From JAAFIP01 sp963775085 (GTDB lineage Bacteria > Pseudomonadota > Gammaproteobacteria > Burkholderiales > Burkholderiaceae_C): a stretch of DNA of 64,000 bases. The stretch is from assembly GCA_963775085.1 (NCBI GenBank), contig CAVZHO010000019.1, forward strand, positions 1-64,000, written 5' to 3'. Under the pieces are notes generated by a model. It was not told where the DNA came from and searched no databases. It saw only the letters and a program-made list of their open reading frames with translations. A program made the translations under genes and the position numbers. Of this stretch, positions 50,729 through 60,322 are shown piece after piece; positions within the stretch are counted from its first letter, which is position 1; each line of letters starts with the position of its first letter.

Positions 50729-51841
50729 TCAGCGTGCAGAGCGAAAAGCCGCCTCTTTCACCTGTGCCCCCAGCTCAATCACCGACATGGCGTAGTAGCT
50801 GCTCCAGTTGTAGCGGGTAATGGCATAGAAGTTGTCCGTGCCTGCCACGTACTGTGGGGCATCCCCGCCGTTGAGCAGCTCGACCAGGGCTAGCGGGCCG
50901 TTGTGCCCCATCGCCTCGATGGGCAGCACCGCGCCCAGTGCGGTAAAGCGCTCTACCGTAAAGGTGGGCAAGATGTCCGGTGCCAGCAGGGTGTCTTTGT
51001 CCAGGCGCGTGGCATCAAAACTCACTGGGTGGTGGGTGGCCAGGCCTGGCTGCCAGTTAAAGGCCCTGAAGTAGTTGGCCACCGAGCCGATCGCATCGGC
51101 AGCACTGTTGTACATGTCAATCTTGCCGTCGCCATCAAAATCGACCGCGTATTTGATCCAGCTGCTGGGCATGAACTGGCCCAGGCCCATGGCACCGGCG
51201 TAGCTGCCGCGCAGGCTCAAGGGGTCGATATTGGAGCGGTTGGTCAGCGACAGCAGTTGCTCCAGTTCGTCTTTGAAGAACTGGCTGCGGTCACGTTTTT
51301 CGGTCTTGGGGAAATCAAAAGCCAGCGTGGACAGCGCGTCGATCACGCGAAAGGTGCCCATGTCGCGGCCATAGATGGTCTCTACCCCAATGATGCCGAC
51401 AATGATCTCGGCGGGCACACCAAACTCGGCCTCGGCGCGCGCCAGGGTGTTGGCATGTTCGCGCCAAAAACGCACACCCGCTGCGATGCGCTGGGGCTCG
51501 ACAAAGCGGCTGCGGTAGACGCGCCAGTTCTTCACAAAGGTGGTGGCGGGTGGCTCCAGCAGGCGTTTGACGCTGGGAATAAAGTGCGCTTGCCCGATGG
51601 CCTGGCGCACCCACTCGCGGTCCAGGTTGCGCCGCTCGGCGACGTCATCGGCAAAGCGCATGGCCTCTTCGTGGTTGGCATAGGGCTGGCCCATGCTTTG
51701 CGCCGGAGTGGTCGCCGCAGCAGACGGTTTTTTGACGGGTTTTTTGGCGTGAGTCGTTGTCGACAGGACATAAGCAGCTATTAAAAATATAGCGGCGTTT
51801 CGGCAGATGGAACGAAATGTTAACAAGGTAGGGCGTTTCAC
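50729..51841 (-). CDS. mltB: Lytic murein transglycosylase B
   Basis: 370 residues. The signal peptide (ICRNAAIFLIAAYVLSTTTHAKK) is encoded by a 30-bp repeat; no lipobox Cys, so a soluble periplasmic form (Slt35-like). The catalytic Glu is in IIVGIIGVETIYGRDMGTF; the EF-hand-like VDFDGDGKIDMYNS and the family end NGGDAPQYVAGTDNFYAITRYNWSSYYAMSVIELG are present. The GTG start at 51841 overlaps the stop of the transglutaminase gene (GTGA), so it is co-translated. It cleaves peptidoglycan with 1,6-anhydro ends. Confidence 0.93.
   Translation of the reverse strand: MKRPTLLTFRSICRNAAIFLIAAYVLSTTTHAKKPVKKPSAAATTPAQSMGQPYANHEEAMRFADDVAERRNLDREWVRQAIGQAHFIPSVKRLLEPPATTFVKNWRVYRSRFVEPQRIAAGVRFWREHANTLARAEAEFGVPAEIIVGIIGVETIYGRDMGTFRVIDALSTLAFDFPKTEKRDRSQFFKDELEQLLSLTNRSNIDPLSLRGSYAGAMGLGQFMPSSWIKYAVDFDGDGKIDMYNSAADAIGSVANYFRAFNWQPGLATHHPVSFDATRLDKDTLLAPDILPTFTVERFTALGAVLPIEAMGHNGPLALVELLNGGDAPQYVAGTDNFYAITRYNWSSYYAMSVIELGAQVKEAAFRSAR
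51751..51780 (-). repeat. 30-bp palindromic element forming the mltB signal peptide core
   Basis: Minus strand TAGCTGCTTATGTCCTGTCG... ending ACGACTC; left half intact, right arm diverged. In the common phase it encodes IAAYVLSTTT. Confidence 0.82.
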
Positions 51842-53853
51842 GGAAGTGGGGCAGGCAATGCCGGGAGTTGTTGAAACTGTCTGCGCAGTGTAGCTACATT
51901 GGCGCTGCGGCGGGCGGCGGGTGCGTACCGCAGTGCTTCCAGTTGCACCAGCCAGTCTTGCAGGGACTGCGTGGCCTCGCCCCAGCGCGCCTGCGCCAGA
52001 CCGGCCAGCGCGCGCGGTGGCGTGCCTTCGTGGCTGGGCAGGCCAGCTTTCTCCAGGCGTTTGCGCGCCGCATGCAGGAGCCGTAGCCACGGATCGTGCT
52101 GGCTGCGGCTGTACAGCGTCCAGGCGGCACCGATCAGACTCACCCCGACGATGATGCCAATCAGCAGGTAGCTCAAGTCTGCCCAGCTGGGCGAGCTAAA
52201 GCCAACGTTTCTCAGCAGATCCAGTTGCTTGCTCTGGCTGTAGTTCAGCACCCATTGGTTCCAGGCGTTGTTGGTGGCCTCCCAGGCTGCGCGTAGCTGC
52301 GCGGCCAGCGTGGGGCTGAAGACGGTGCCAAAAGCCGCGGCCACCGCGCCCTGCGGGGCGGTGAGCCGCTGAAACTGCCCTATGCGCCCGGGCGACACAG
52401 CCCCGGTGGGGTCTACCCGTAGCCAGCCTTGGCCCGCTTGCCATACCTCGGCCCAGGCATGGGCATCACTTTGCCGCAGGTTCCAAAAACCATCCACGTT
52501 GTTCAAGTCGCCGCCCTGGTAGCCCGTGACGATGCGGGCCGGCACGTCGAGCGCGCGCATCAGGATGACAAAGCTGGACGCTATATGCTCGCAAAAGCCT
52601 TCTTTTTTATCAAACCAGAACTCGTCGGCGGTGTGTTGGCCGTACACCCCGGGCTCCAGCGTATAGGTATAGCCACCGGTGCGCAGGCGGGTAAGCACCT
52701 CGGGTACCAAGATGGCCGCATCGGCCTGCGCAAAGCGTGGATCGCGGCGCAGGTCAGCGGCCAGCTGCAAGGTGCGCGGGTTAAAGCCTGCGGGCAGGGC
52801 CACAAAGTCTTGCAGGGCCAGCACCTTGGTCAGTGGCCCATGGCGAAACCGCGGGCTGCTTTGCGCGCTGTAGCGCACGATGTCCGTCACAGGCCGGTTG
52901 CCAAGCCATTGCAGATCGTTGGTCATGGTGACCTCGTAGCCCGGCACCTTGGGTGGCTCGGTGGCGGCATCCAGCACAAAAATCCAGGGGCGGTTGCTTT
53001 GCTCCAGCGTGACCTGGTATTGGATCGGCGTGCCCGTGGTTTGCAGATTGGCCGGTGCGCTGTAGCGGCCCGAGAACTGCGCGTTGCTGGGTTTCCATTC
53101 TTTGCCATCAAAGCGGGACAGCACCGGGCCGCGCCAGTACATCTCGGACTGCAGGGGCGTTGCACCTTCAAACTTGACGCGCAGGGCGATGGTGTCGTTC
53201 AGCGCCAACGAGGCTATGGTGCCCACCTGCATGCTGTTCGACAGGCCGCTGCGCCCTGCCAAACCATCGCTGGGAATGCCCCACAGTGGAGCCAGGCGCG
53301 GGAACAGCACAAACAGCACCGCCATGATGGGCGCTCCCAACAGCACCAATTTGCCCGCTACTTTGGCAGAGTCCAGCAGCGGCGGCTTGCCCACCTGCAT
53401 ATGCGCGTTGACCAGGGCCGTCAGCAGCCCCATCAACGCCAGCAGCATGGCTGCAGCGGTCAGCAGGGACTGCGAGAAAAAGAAGTTGCTCAGCATCGTG
53501 AAAAAGCCGAGGAAGAAGATCACAAAGGCATCGCGCCGGGCGCGCAGCTCCAGCGTTTTAAGGCACAGCAACACGACGATCAGGGTGACACCCGCGTCGC
53601 GCCCCAGCAGGGTCTTGTGGGTGACCAGCGTGGCACCGATGGTGACCGCCAGCAGCCCCATGCGCCACCACACCGAGGGCAGCGGTTGGCTATTGCACGC
53701 CAGAGAGCCCCGCCACAGCAGCACGCCAACCACCAGTACGCTGCACCACCAGGGCAGGTGGTTGACCTGCGGCAAGATGACCCAGACAATCACGCAGAGC
53801 AAAAACAGCGCATCGCGGGCGTCGCGGGGGAGGTGACGGAGTTTGTCTAACAT
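51838..53853 (-). CDS. TgpA-like membrane transglutaminase (DUF3488)
   Basis: 671 residues. About six N-terminal helices (residues 10-200), a periplasmic DUF3488/transglutaminase domain with Cys in KKEGFCEHIASSFVILMRAL, His in RQSDAHAWAEVWQ and Asp in WLRVDPTGAV, then a C-terminal helix and cytoplasmic DUF4129-like tail. In Pseudomonas TgpA is essential and sits behind moxR and DUF58. ATG 53853 overlaps the DUF58 stop. Confidence 0.92.
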   Translation of the reverse strand: MLDKLRHLPRDARDALFLLCVIVWVILPQVNHLPWWCSVLVVGVLLWRGSLACNSQPLPSVWWRMGLLAVTIGATLVTHKTLLGRDAGVTLIVVLLCLKTLELRARRDAFVIFFLGFFTMLSNFFFSQSLLTAAAMLLALMGLLTALVNAHMQVGKPPLLDSAKVAGKLVLLGAPIMAVLFVLFPRLAPLWGIPSDGLAGRSGLSNSMQVGTIASLALNDTIALRVKFEGATPLQSEMYWRGPVLSRFDGKEWKPSNAQFSGRYSAPANLQTTGTPIQYQVTLEQSNRPWIFVLDAATEPPKVPGYEVTMTNDLQWLGNRPVTDIVRYSAQSSPRFRHGPLTKVLALQDFVALPAGFNPRTLQLAADLRRDPRFAQADAAILVPEVLTRLRTGGYTYTLEPGVYGQHTADEFWFDKKEGFCEHIASSFVILMRALDVPARIVTGYQGGDLNNVDGFWNLRQSDAHAWAEVWQAGQGWLRVDPTGAVSPGRIGQFQRLTAPQGAVAAAFGTVFSPTLAAQLRAAWEATNNAWNQWVLNYSQSKQLDLLRNVGFSSPSWADLSYLLIGIIVGVSLIGAAWTLYSRSQHDPWLRLLHAARKRLEKAGLPSHEGTPPRALAGLAQARWGEATQSLQDWLVQLEALRYAPAARRSANVATLRRQFQQLPALPAPLP

Positions 53854-54812
53854 AAGGCCAGCGCCTCCAGGCATTGCCGCTTGTGCCCTTCACCGGTCGC
53901 TGGCTTGATCTCGCGGCCCGGCAGGCGCAGACCGTAGGTGGTGCCCAGCTTGTCGGCGGCCAGCACCCAGGCGCACAGGCGGCTGAGCTTGTGCTCGGCG
54001 TCTGCATGGCCGCAGGTGCTGTAGTCCAAATACAGCTCGTAGCGCTGGGCCTGCTGGGTGTCGCGGCTGACCAGCTCGTCGCTGCCGCGTGCCATGGCCT
54101 GGGCCACTTTTTTCCACACTACCAGCTTCATCGGGTCACCACGCCGGTAGCCGCGCACGCCGTCAAACTCGCCCGTGTTTTGCGCCTGCGTGGCCACGCC
54201 GCCGCCGGCGCGCGGCTCGCCAGGGGGCAGAGGCGGGGCATGCGCCTCGGGCGCGGGGTAGACCAGCACCTGCGCCTTGGGCCGCCACACCGTCCAGACG
54301 CGAAAGGTGCCCAACGGAAAGCGCGTCTCAGCAGTCAAATCGGGCAGGCGGTGCAGGCCGCGCTTATCCGGCGTAAACCCCACCTGCACCACCGCGCTGC
54401 CCTGCGCGGGCACATCCGTCCACGACCAATGTTTGGCTTCCAGCAAGCTCAACCCAATGCTGGGGCGTGCGGCTTTGCGTTCATGGCTTAATTGGATATC
54501 AAATACGGCACTAGTCCCTGCGTACTGGTCATTAGGTGCTATTAAATGCATAGTCAACCCGCGCAGGTTGCCATGGCACACATGCATGCCAACCACCGCT
54601 GCTCCAGCCAGCATAAAGGTCAGCAGATAACCCAAATTGAGTTGGTAATTGATCGAGGCCACCAGCAGCACCAACAGCGTCAGCAGCAGCATCCAGCCCG
54701 CCCGCGTGGGCAGGATGTAGACATTGCGCTGGCCCAGGGTCATGGTGTCGGTCAGCGGCAACCTGCTTTGCCACCACTGGCGAAAGCGTTTGCGGATGCT
54801 GCCGATGATCAT
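53847..54812 (-). CDS. DUF58 domain protein
   Basis: 321 residues: two N-terminal membrane helices (AGWMLLLTLLVLLVASINYQ, GYLLTFMLAGAAVVGMHVCHG), a beta-rich middle and the DUF58 vWA-like core FDGVRGYRRGDPMKLVVWKKVAQ, ARGSDELVSRDTQQAQRYELYLDYS. It usually forms a MoxR-dependent chaperone or membrane complex. A 30-bp element (54512-54541) is translated as LIAPNDQYAGTSA. The toxin-antitoxin pair at 54824-55457 separates it from moxR. Confidence 0.9.
   Translation of the reverse strand: MIIGSIRKRFRQWWQSRLPLTDTMTLGQRNVYILPTRAGWMLLLTLLVLLVASINYQLNLGYLLTFMLAGAAVVGMHVCHGNLRGLTMHLIAPNDQYAGTSAVFDIQLSHERKAARPSIGLSLLEAKHWSWTDVPAQGSAVVQVGFTPDKRGLHRLPDLTAETRFPLGTFRVWTVWRPKAQVLVYPAPEAHAPPLPPGEPRAGGGVATQAQNTGEFDGVRGYRRGDPMKLVVWKKVAQAMARGSDELVSRDTQQAQRYELYLDYSTCGHADAEHKLSRLCAWVLAADKLGTTYGLRLPGREIKPATGEGHKRQCLEALALC
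54512..54541 (-). repeat. 30-bp palindromic element inside the DUF58 gene
   Basis: Minus strand TAGCACCTAATGACCAGTAC... ending AGGGACTA; in the common phase (IAPNDQYAGT). More diverged in the left arm. Confidence 0.7.
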
Positions 54813-54823
54813 GTTGCGCAGCT

Positions 54824-55243
54824 TTAGATAAACGGATTGACGATGCGCAGCCCGTCTATCGTCTGACCGTGCTGCATGTCTTCGGTCAGCAGGCGTTTGC
54901 AGCCCGCGCTTTGCGCCGCAGCAATGATGAGTGCGTCGTAAAAGCTGAACTTCAAACGTTGGTGGATACGCAACGCTTGTGCATAAAGCGCGGCACTGGG
55001 CATGACCCGCATGAGGGGGATGAGCATCCGCTCCAGCAAGATTAGAGCGTCGTCGTCGGTGACCGTCGTGGCAAATTTGCGTTGGACGGTGTGGAGCGTT
55101 TCCTGCACCACTTGATAACTGATCAAAGCGGATTGAACAGATAACGCGTTATTCACAATTTGTTGAGCGATCAATTTCTTTTCAGTAGAAGCAACATCCA
55201 GTGAATAGATCACCACATTGGTGTCTAAGAAATCAACGCTCAT
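54824..55243 (-). CDS. PIN-domain toxin
   Basis: 139-residue PIN ribonuclease of the VapC-like group: acidic positions in VDFLDTNVVIYSLD (Asp), VVQETLHTVQRKF (Glu), FSFYDALIIAAAQ (Asp) and LLTEDMQHG (Asp). Partner antitoxin overlaps its start by 11 nt. All acidic residues appear intact. Confidence 0.9.
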   Translation of the reverse strand: MSVDFLDTNVVIYSLDVASTEKKLIAQQIVNNALSVQSALISYQVVQETLHTVQRKFATTVTDDDALILLERMLIPLMRVMPSAALYAQALRIHQRLKFSFYDALIIAAAQSAGCKRLLTEDMQHGQTIDGLRIVNPFI

Positions 55244-55457
55244 TCATTTCTTCCCGCGTGAACTTGCGCCCACCGCTGTTGGCGTAGCTGCTGATTTTTT
55301 CCACAATCTCCATCGCCCGCTCGGCCAATTGTCTACGCTGACCATAGCTCTCCAGCCAGTTACGAAATTCGGCATTGAGGGTGGTGTGCTCATCCGCCGC
55401 CCGTTTACGGGCCGCTTCAATTAAGGGCTCAGGGGCGCTTAAGGTAATGTTTTTCAT
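55233..55457 (-). CDS. Antitoxin of the PIN toxin
   Basis: 74 residues from ATG 55457 (GGAG 8 nt upstream): MKNITLSAPEPLIEAARKRA, ADEHTTLNAEFRNWLESYGQ then a toxin-binding tail AMEIVEKISSYANSGGRKFT. The N-terminal half fits a ribbon-helix-helix DNA-binding fold. Earlier in-frame starts (55469, 55490) would include the operator repeats and are unlikely. Confidence 0.87.
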   Translation of the reverse strand: MKNITLSAPEPLIEAARKRAADEHTTLNAEFRNWLESYGQRRQLAERAMEIVEKISSYANSGGRKFTREEMNER

Positions 55458-55472
55458 GGGGTTCTCCATAGG

Positions 55473-55500
55473 CACTGCGATAGTGCGCACTGCGATAGTG
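55473..55500. promoter_or_regulatory. Tandem operator of the toxin-antitoxin pair
   Basis: CACTGCGATAGTG occurs twice (55473-55485 and 55488-55500), 15 nt apart. Each unit is itself palindromic (CACT...AGTG). Such paired sites just before an RHH antitoxin gene are the expected autoregulatory operator. Confidence 0.75.
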
Positions 55501-55556
55501 TTTATTTTATCGGAAATTGCCCCAGACTGCCAGGACGGGATGACCCGCCGAGCGGC

Positions 55557-56486
<930 letters not shown>

Positions 56487-56517
56487 CCGCTAACGATACC
56501 TTAAAAAATCTGCATTT

Positions 56518-57459
56518 ATGACTACAGGCTATTTCACCCACCCAGATTGTCGCCAGCACGAGATGGGCCCCGGCCACCCCGAGTGCCCCGAGCGGCTCGA
56601 TGCCATCAACGACCGCCTGCTGGCCACCGGCCTGTCGGGCCTGCTAGACCAACGCGAAGCCCCGCTGGCCGAGCTGGACGACATCGCACTGGCGCATGAT
56701 GACGACCTGATCACCAATCTGAACGATTTGAACAACCGCCTGCAAGCCTCGGCCGGCACCCGCTACGCGCAGATTGACCCCGACACCTCACTGAACCGCC
56801 ACACCTGGCACGCCGTACGCCGCGCCGCAGGCGCCGCTATTGCCGCCACCGATGCGGTGATGGCCGGTGAGCTGGCCAACGCCTTTTGCGCTGTGCGCCC
56901 GCCCGGCCACCACGCCACCCACAGCCGCGCCATGGGCTTTTGCGTGTTTAACACCATCGCCATTGCCGCCAAACACGCGCTGGAGCGCCACGGTCTGGAG
57001 CGCGTCGCCATTGTGGACTTTGACGTGCACCACGGCAACGGCACCGAAGATATCTTGAGTGGCGACCCGCGCACCCTGATGGTCGGCATCTTCCAGCACC
57101 CCTTCTACCCCGGCAGCGGTGCCAACAGCCCGGCCGATAACATGGTCAACCTCCCCGTGCCTGCTTATACCAAGGGCGACGTGATCCGCGAGCTGATCAA
57201 AACCCACTGGCTGCCCCGGCTGGAAGCATTCAAACCGCAGATGATTTTTATCAGCGCAGGCTTTGACGCGCACCGCGAGGACGATCTGGGTCAGCTGGGA
57301 CTGGTCGAAGCCGACTACACCTGGATCACCCAGCAGATCTGCGCCGTGGCCAACCAACACGCCAAGGGCCGCATTGTCAGCAGCCTGGAGGGCGGCTACA
57401 ACCTGAGCGCACTGGGGCGCAGTGTAGAGGCGCATCTGCGGGTGTTGGTGCAAGAATAG
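56518..57459 (+). CDS. Histone-deacetylase-family hydrolase
   Basis: 313 residues: opening TGYFTHPDCRQHEMGPGHPECPERL, charge-relay His pair in RPPGHHATHSRAMGFC, zinc ligands in DFDVHHGNGTEDI (Asp, His) and SAGFDAHREDDLGQL (Asp), end SLEGGYNLSALG. Bacterial members deacetylate polyamines or acetoin-related and small amides. Divergent from moxR; the 3' end is followed by a 30-bp element. Confidence 0.93.
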   Translation: MTTGYFTHPDCRQHEMGPGHPECPERLDAINDRLLATGLSGLLDQREAPLAELDDIALAHDDDLITNLNDLNNRLQASAGTRYAQIDPDTSLNRHTWHAVRRAAGAAIAATDAVMAGELANAFCAVRPPGHHATHSRAMGFCVFNTIAIAAKHALERHGLERVAIVDFDVHHGNGTEDILSGDPRTLMVGIFQHPFYPGSGANSPADNMVNLPVPAYTKGDVIRELIKTHWLPRLEAFKPQMIFISAGFDAHREDDLGQLGLVEADYTWITQQICAVANQHAKGRIVSSLEGGYNLSALGRSVEAHLRVLVQE

Positions 57460-57474
57460 GCGCTATTTATTTAG

Positions 57475-57504
57475 TAGCTGCTTACGTCCTGCTGTATAGG
57501 ACTA
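57475..57504 (+). repeat. 30-bp palindromic element (best consensus copy)
   Basis: TAGCTGCTTACGTCCTGCTG... ending TAGGACTA, with AT-rich flanks CGCTATTTATTTAG and CCGGCCTAAAAGGC. Lies between convergent genes and could act as a weak terminator hairpin. Confidence 0.88.
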
Positions 57505-57549
57505 CCGGCCTAAAAGGCATAAAATTATGAAGACCAACCCCGACAACGG

Positions 57550-58359
57550 CTAGTGGCCTACGACAAAATCGTTTTTCCCGGTACGGTCTACTCCGCGTAG
57601 CAGCCAAATGGGCCGCTGGGCAAAATTGACGGCCACACCGGTTTTGCCGTCCACCGGCTTGAGTGCGCGGTCAAACAGCGAAGTGGCGGGCATGTAGCGC
57701 AAGGCGATGCCCGTTCTGCGTTTGGCCGAGGTGTTGGCCGCTGCACCGTGGATCATGTAAATGTCGTGCAGGGACATCTGCCCGGGTTGCAGCTCAATGT
57801 TGACGGCGCTGGCTTCGTCAAACGTGCCTGCCACCATGCGCTGCTGCAAAGTGAGGTCTTGGCGGTCTTCGTGCAAATGCGCGTACAGTTTTTTCGGTTG
57901 ATGGGACTGGGGGATGACGCGCAAACAGCCGTTTTCCACCACCGATTCTTCCAGCGCCACCCACGCCGTGCAGGTGGCCAGTGGACGAATCGGCCAGTAG
58001 TGGCCGTCCTGGTGCCAGGGGGTTTCATAGCCATCGCCTGCGGGTTTGCAAAACACATGGGCACCCCACAGGATCACATCGTCGCCAATCAGGTCGCTGA
58101 CCAGCTCCACAATGTCCGGGTCTTTGGCCAGCTGCAAAAAATCGGCCACCCCGCGCACGCCCTCGCCATTGTCCTGGTTGCCTGCACGTTCGATATGGGC
58201 CGACACCAGCTTTTCGGGCCGCACGTTGGGGTTGCGGCGGATCAGCTCGTTCAGGGCGGCCAGCATCGCCGCAGTGTGGGAGGTTGAGAGTTGAAACTGC
58301 GGCACGACCCAGCCCTGGGTCTGGTAGTGCAGGCGTTCAGCGTGGGAGAGGTGCGCCAT
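57550..58359 (-). CDS. Phytanoyl-CoA dioxygenase (PhyH) family protein
   Basis: 269-residue Fe(II)/2-oxoglutarate oxygenase. The metal triad is HxD in PWHQDGHYWPI and a distal His in SLHDIYMIHGAAANTS, with Arg in AKRRTGIALRYM for 2-oxoglutarate. Hydroxylates an unidentified small molecule. Monocistronic, convergent with the HDAC-like gene. Confidence 0.9.
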   Translation of the reverse strand: MAHLSHAERLHYQTQGWVVPQFQLSTSHTAAMLAALNELIRRNPNVRPEKLVSAHIERAGNQDNGEGVRGVADFLQLAKDPDIVELVSDLIGDDVILWGAHVFCKPAGDGYETPWHQDGHYWPIRPLATCTAWVALEESVVENGCLRVIPQSHQPKKLYAHLHEDRQDLTLQQRMVAGTFDEASAVNIELQPGQMSLHDIYMIHGAAANTSAKRRTGIALRYMPATSLFDRALKPVDGKTGVAVNFAQRPIWLLRGVDRTGKNDFVVGH

Positions 58360-58537
58360 TGAATTTGCTTCCTGAAAGTGTCAATGTATCAGTTTCTCAA
58401 CATGCATGGCAGGGATGTGTTTGAGTCCTCCTGTGCAAAAGTGGGGCTCCATGGTGGCCCGAACGTACGGGTGGCATCAGTTCTTGACATAATTGCCAGC
58501 CTCTTGAAGTTCCGCGCTCAGCCCTCAAATCCAATCC

Positions 58538-58978
58538 ATGACCGAACCCCTGCACATCGTCTGCCCACATTGCCACACCACCAACCGCGTTCGCGCCGAC
58601 CAGTTGGGCAGTGCGCCCACCTGCGGTCAGTGCAAGCAGGCACTGTTTAACGCCCACTCCGTGGCGCTGGACGAGGCGGCGTTTGACAAGCATGTGGCGC
58701 GCAGCCACATCCCCTTGTTGGTGGATTTTTGGGCGCCGTGGTGTGGCCCCTGCCGTACTATGGCCCCGGCTTTTGAGCAAGCGGCCGCGCAACTGGAGCC
58801 GCAGATGCGGCTGGTCAAGGTGGATACCGAAGCCGTGCCGAATCTGGGCGCGCGTTTCAACATCCGCAGCATCCCTACGCTGGCGCTGTTTGCCGGCGGG
58901 CGCGAGGTGGCGCGCCAGGCCGGTGCCATGGGGGCGGCTGACATCGTGCGCTGGGCCAGGGCACACCAGCCGGGCTAG
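58538..58978 (+). CDS. trxC: Thioredoxin 2 (TrxC)
   Basis: 146 residues: N-terminal zinc ribbon HIVCPHCHTTNRVRADQLG with APTCGQCKQALF (two CxxC), then a thioredoxin fold with active site FWAPWCGPCRTMAPAFEQ, cis-Pro in IRSIPTLALFAGG. Reduces protein disulfides, often under oxidative stress. Confidence 0.96.
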   Translation: MTEPLHIVCPHCHTTNRVRADQLGSAPTCGQCKQALFNAHSVALDEAAFDKHVARSHIPLLVDFWAPWCGPCRTMAPAFEQAAAQLEPQMRLVKVDTEAVPNLGARFNIRSIPTLALFAGGREVARQAGAMGAADIVRWARAHQPG

Positions 58979-59000
58979 CGTGCTGCGGCATTAGTGCCGT

Positions 59001-59300
59001 TCATCCCGCGCCATGCTTGATCAGGCTCACCCGCTTGGCATGCATTTCCTCCACCCCAATCTCTGCAATGAACTGCACCTTGGCATCGGCCTGGAGGTGG
59101 GCAAACGGCATGCCCACCACGCTGTCATGGTTAAAGTAATACTCGTCGCCCTCGGGCGTGCGGATGAAACCACAACCCGCCGCTGGGTCCAGGCGCACCA
59201 CCTCGCCATGCAGAGGCACCGGAGGCAACTTTTTCTGCCTGCCAGACGGGGTAGCACGAGGCGGTGGCTGAGCCATGGTCTTGATCGGCATTCTTGTCAT
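59001..59300 (-). CDS. Cold-shock-domain-like protein
   Basis: About 99 residues. A basic Pro-rich N-terminus (MTRMPIKTMAQPPPRATPSG) precedes a CSD-like barrel: LHGEVVRLDPAAGCGFIRTP, EGDEYYFNHDSVVGMPFAHL and KVQFIAEIGVEEMHAKRV. RNP1/RNP2 are degenerate (GCGFIRT, YYFNHD), so nucleic-acid binding is likely but diverged. Start uncertain among 59405, 59300, 59291 and 59276. Confidence 0.72.
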   Translation of the reverse strand: MTRMPIKTMAQPPPRATPSGRQKKLPPVPLHGEVVRLDPAAGCGFIRTPEGDEYYFNHDSVVGMPFAHLQADAKVQFIAEIGVEEMHAKRVSLIKHGAG

Positions 59301-59401
59301 GTGCCAGTGGAGTGGTGGAGGTAGCAAGCATCCTTGCATCAGCTGGCCGGTACGTTGATATAGATCAATAGGGGTGCATAAATAATGGAGAGGGGTGGAT
59401 T

Positions 59402-59812
59402 TCAAGCATTCAAGAGCTGGCTCCTGAGTTCCTGCAACTGGGCATGCAGGCTGCGCACCTCGGAGCGCAGTGCGCCAATTTCGTGCATCAGGTCACGTTC
59501 TATCTGCCGCTCCTCGGTCTCGACAAACATGGCCGCCAACGAGGCGGTGACCAGTGACAGCACCGCCAGGCCCAGTAGCACTACCAGCACGGCAAACGCC
59601 CTGGATGCATGGGTACTGGGAACAATGTCGCCATAGCCTACCGTGGCTGCGGTGGTAAAGGCCAGCCAGAGTCCGTCTGTCAGCGTGAGCGCACGTGGCT
59701 CCAGCAGCCAAAAGCCCACCCCGCCCAAGCCCAGAATCACCAGGCAGAGCAACAGCGAGTAAATCAAGCCGCGCCGGGTAATCAGCCGTTTGCGTTTCTG
59801 CCATTTGATCAT
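59402..59812 (-). CDS. Two-helix potassium channel
   Basis: 136 residues: helix 1 (GLIYSLLLCLVILGLGGVGFWLL), pore loop and selectivity filter FTTAATVGYGDIVPST, helix 2 (FAVLVVLLGLAVLSLVTASLAAMF) and a C-terminal coiled coil (about 95-134, EERQIERDLMHEIGALRSEV). A minimal KcsA-like K+ channel without a ligand-binding RCK domain; the coiled coil probably fixes the tetramer. Confidence 0.92.
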   Translation of the reverse strand: MIKWQKRKRLITRRGLIYSLLLCLVILGLGGVGFWLLEPRALTLTDGLWLAFTTAATVGYGDIVPSTHASRAFAVLVVLLGLAVLSLVTASLAAMFVETEERQIERDLMHEIGALRSEVRSLHAQLQELRSQLLNA

Positions 59813-60001
59813 GCCCCAACTGTATACGGGATACCTGCAGTCAGCGCTTGACCTGCATCAAAAAGGCAGGGGTTGCGCGTCCACGCGTGCAACCGTTTTC
59901 AGGGCAAGTCGTGATTGCTTGACCAATATCAAAATTCAATGGGGGCTGCAAAGCCAAAATAAACACACATGAACCAGCCTGGTTTTCCAAGGAGTCGCAC
60001 G

Positions 60002-60283
60002 ATGAAACACCTACGTTATTTCAGTCCTTTGCTGTTATTGGCCTTGGGCGCTTGCGCGCAGCATGGCGGCATGATGGGGCCAGGCCCGGGTGCTGGCGCT
60101 GGCCCGGGCATGGGCATGACTCAGGCGCAGCACATGGAACACATGAAAGCCATGCAGGACCAGATGGCGCGTATTCGCTCCACCGCCGATCCGGCTGCAC
60201 GCCAGAGCATGATGGAAAATCACATGAAGATGATGGACGACCACATGGCGCGCATGCAAGGCATGCCGTGTGGCAGGATGTGA
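60002..60283 (+). CDS. Small Met/His-rich lipoprotein
   Basis: 93 residues: lipoprotein signal LLLLALGACAQHGG (lipobox LGAC), a Gly/Pro/Met stretch, and a helix rich in Met, His and Asp (QHMEHMKAMQDQMARIR, MENHMKMMDDHMARMQGM). Composition suggests binding of copper or silver in the periplasm. AAGGAG precedes the ATG. No family name is certain. Confidence 0.8.
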   Translation: MKHLRYFSPLLLLALGACAQHGGMMGPGPGAGAGPGMGMTQAQHMEHMKAMQDQMARIRSTADPAARQSMMENHMKMMDDHMARMQGMPCGRM

Positions 60284-60322
60284 GCGCGTCAGTACCGTAA
60301 ACGCGTTAACGCAACCCCAGGT

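Noticed and set aside
50790..50830. GTAGTAGCTGCTCC as another 30-bp element
   Set aside because: Matches the conserved MltB end (YNWSSYYAMS) and has no GGACTA partner.
52429..53850. 473-codon plus-strand frame opposite the transglutaminase gene
   Set aside because: Low-complexity Gln/His/Arg composition and full overlap with a well-supported gene.
51838..53853. Transglutaminase as the missing partner of ATP-grasp/alpha-E
   Set aside because: It has the membrane TgpA/DUF3488 layout and belongs to the moxR-DUF58 group on the other strand.
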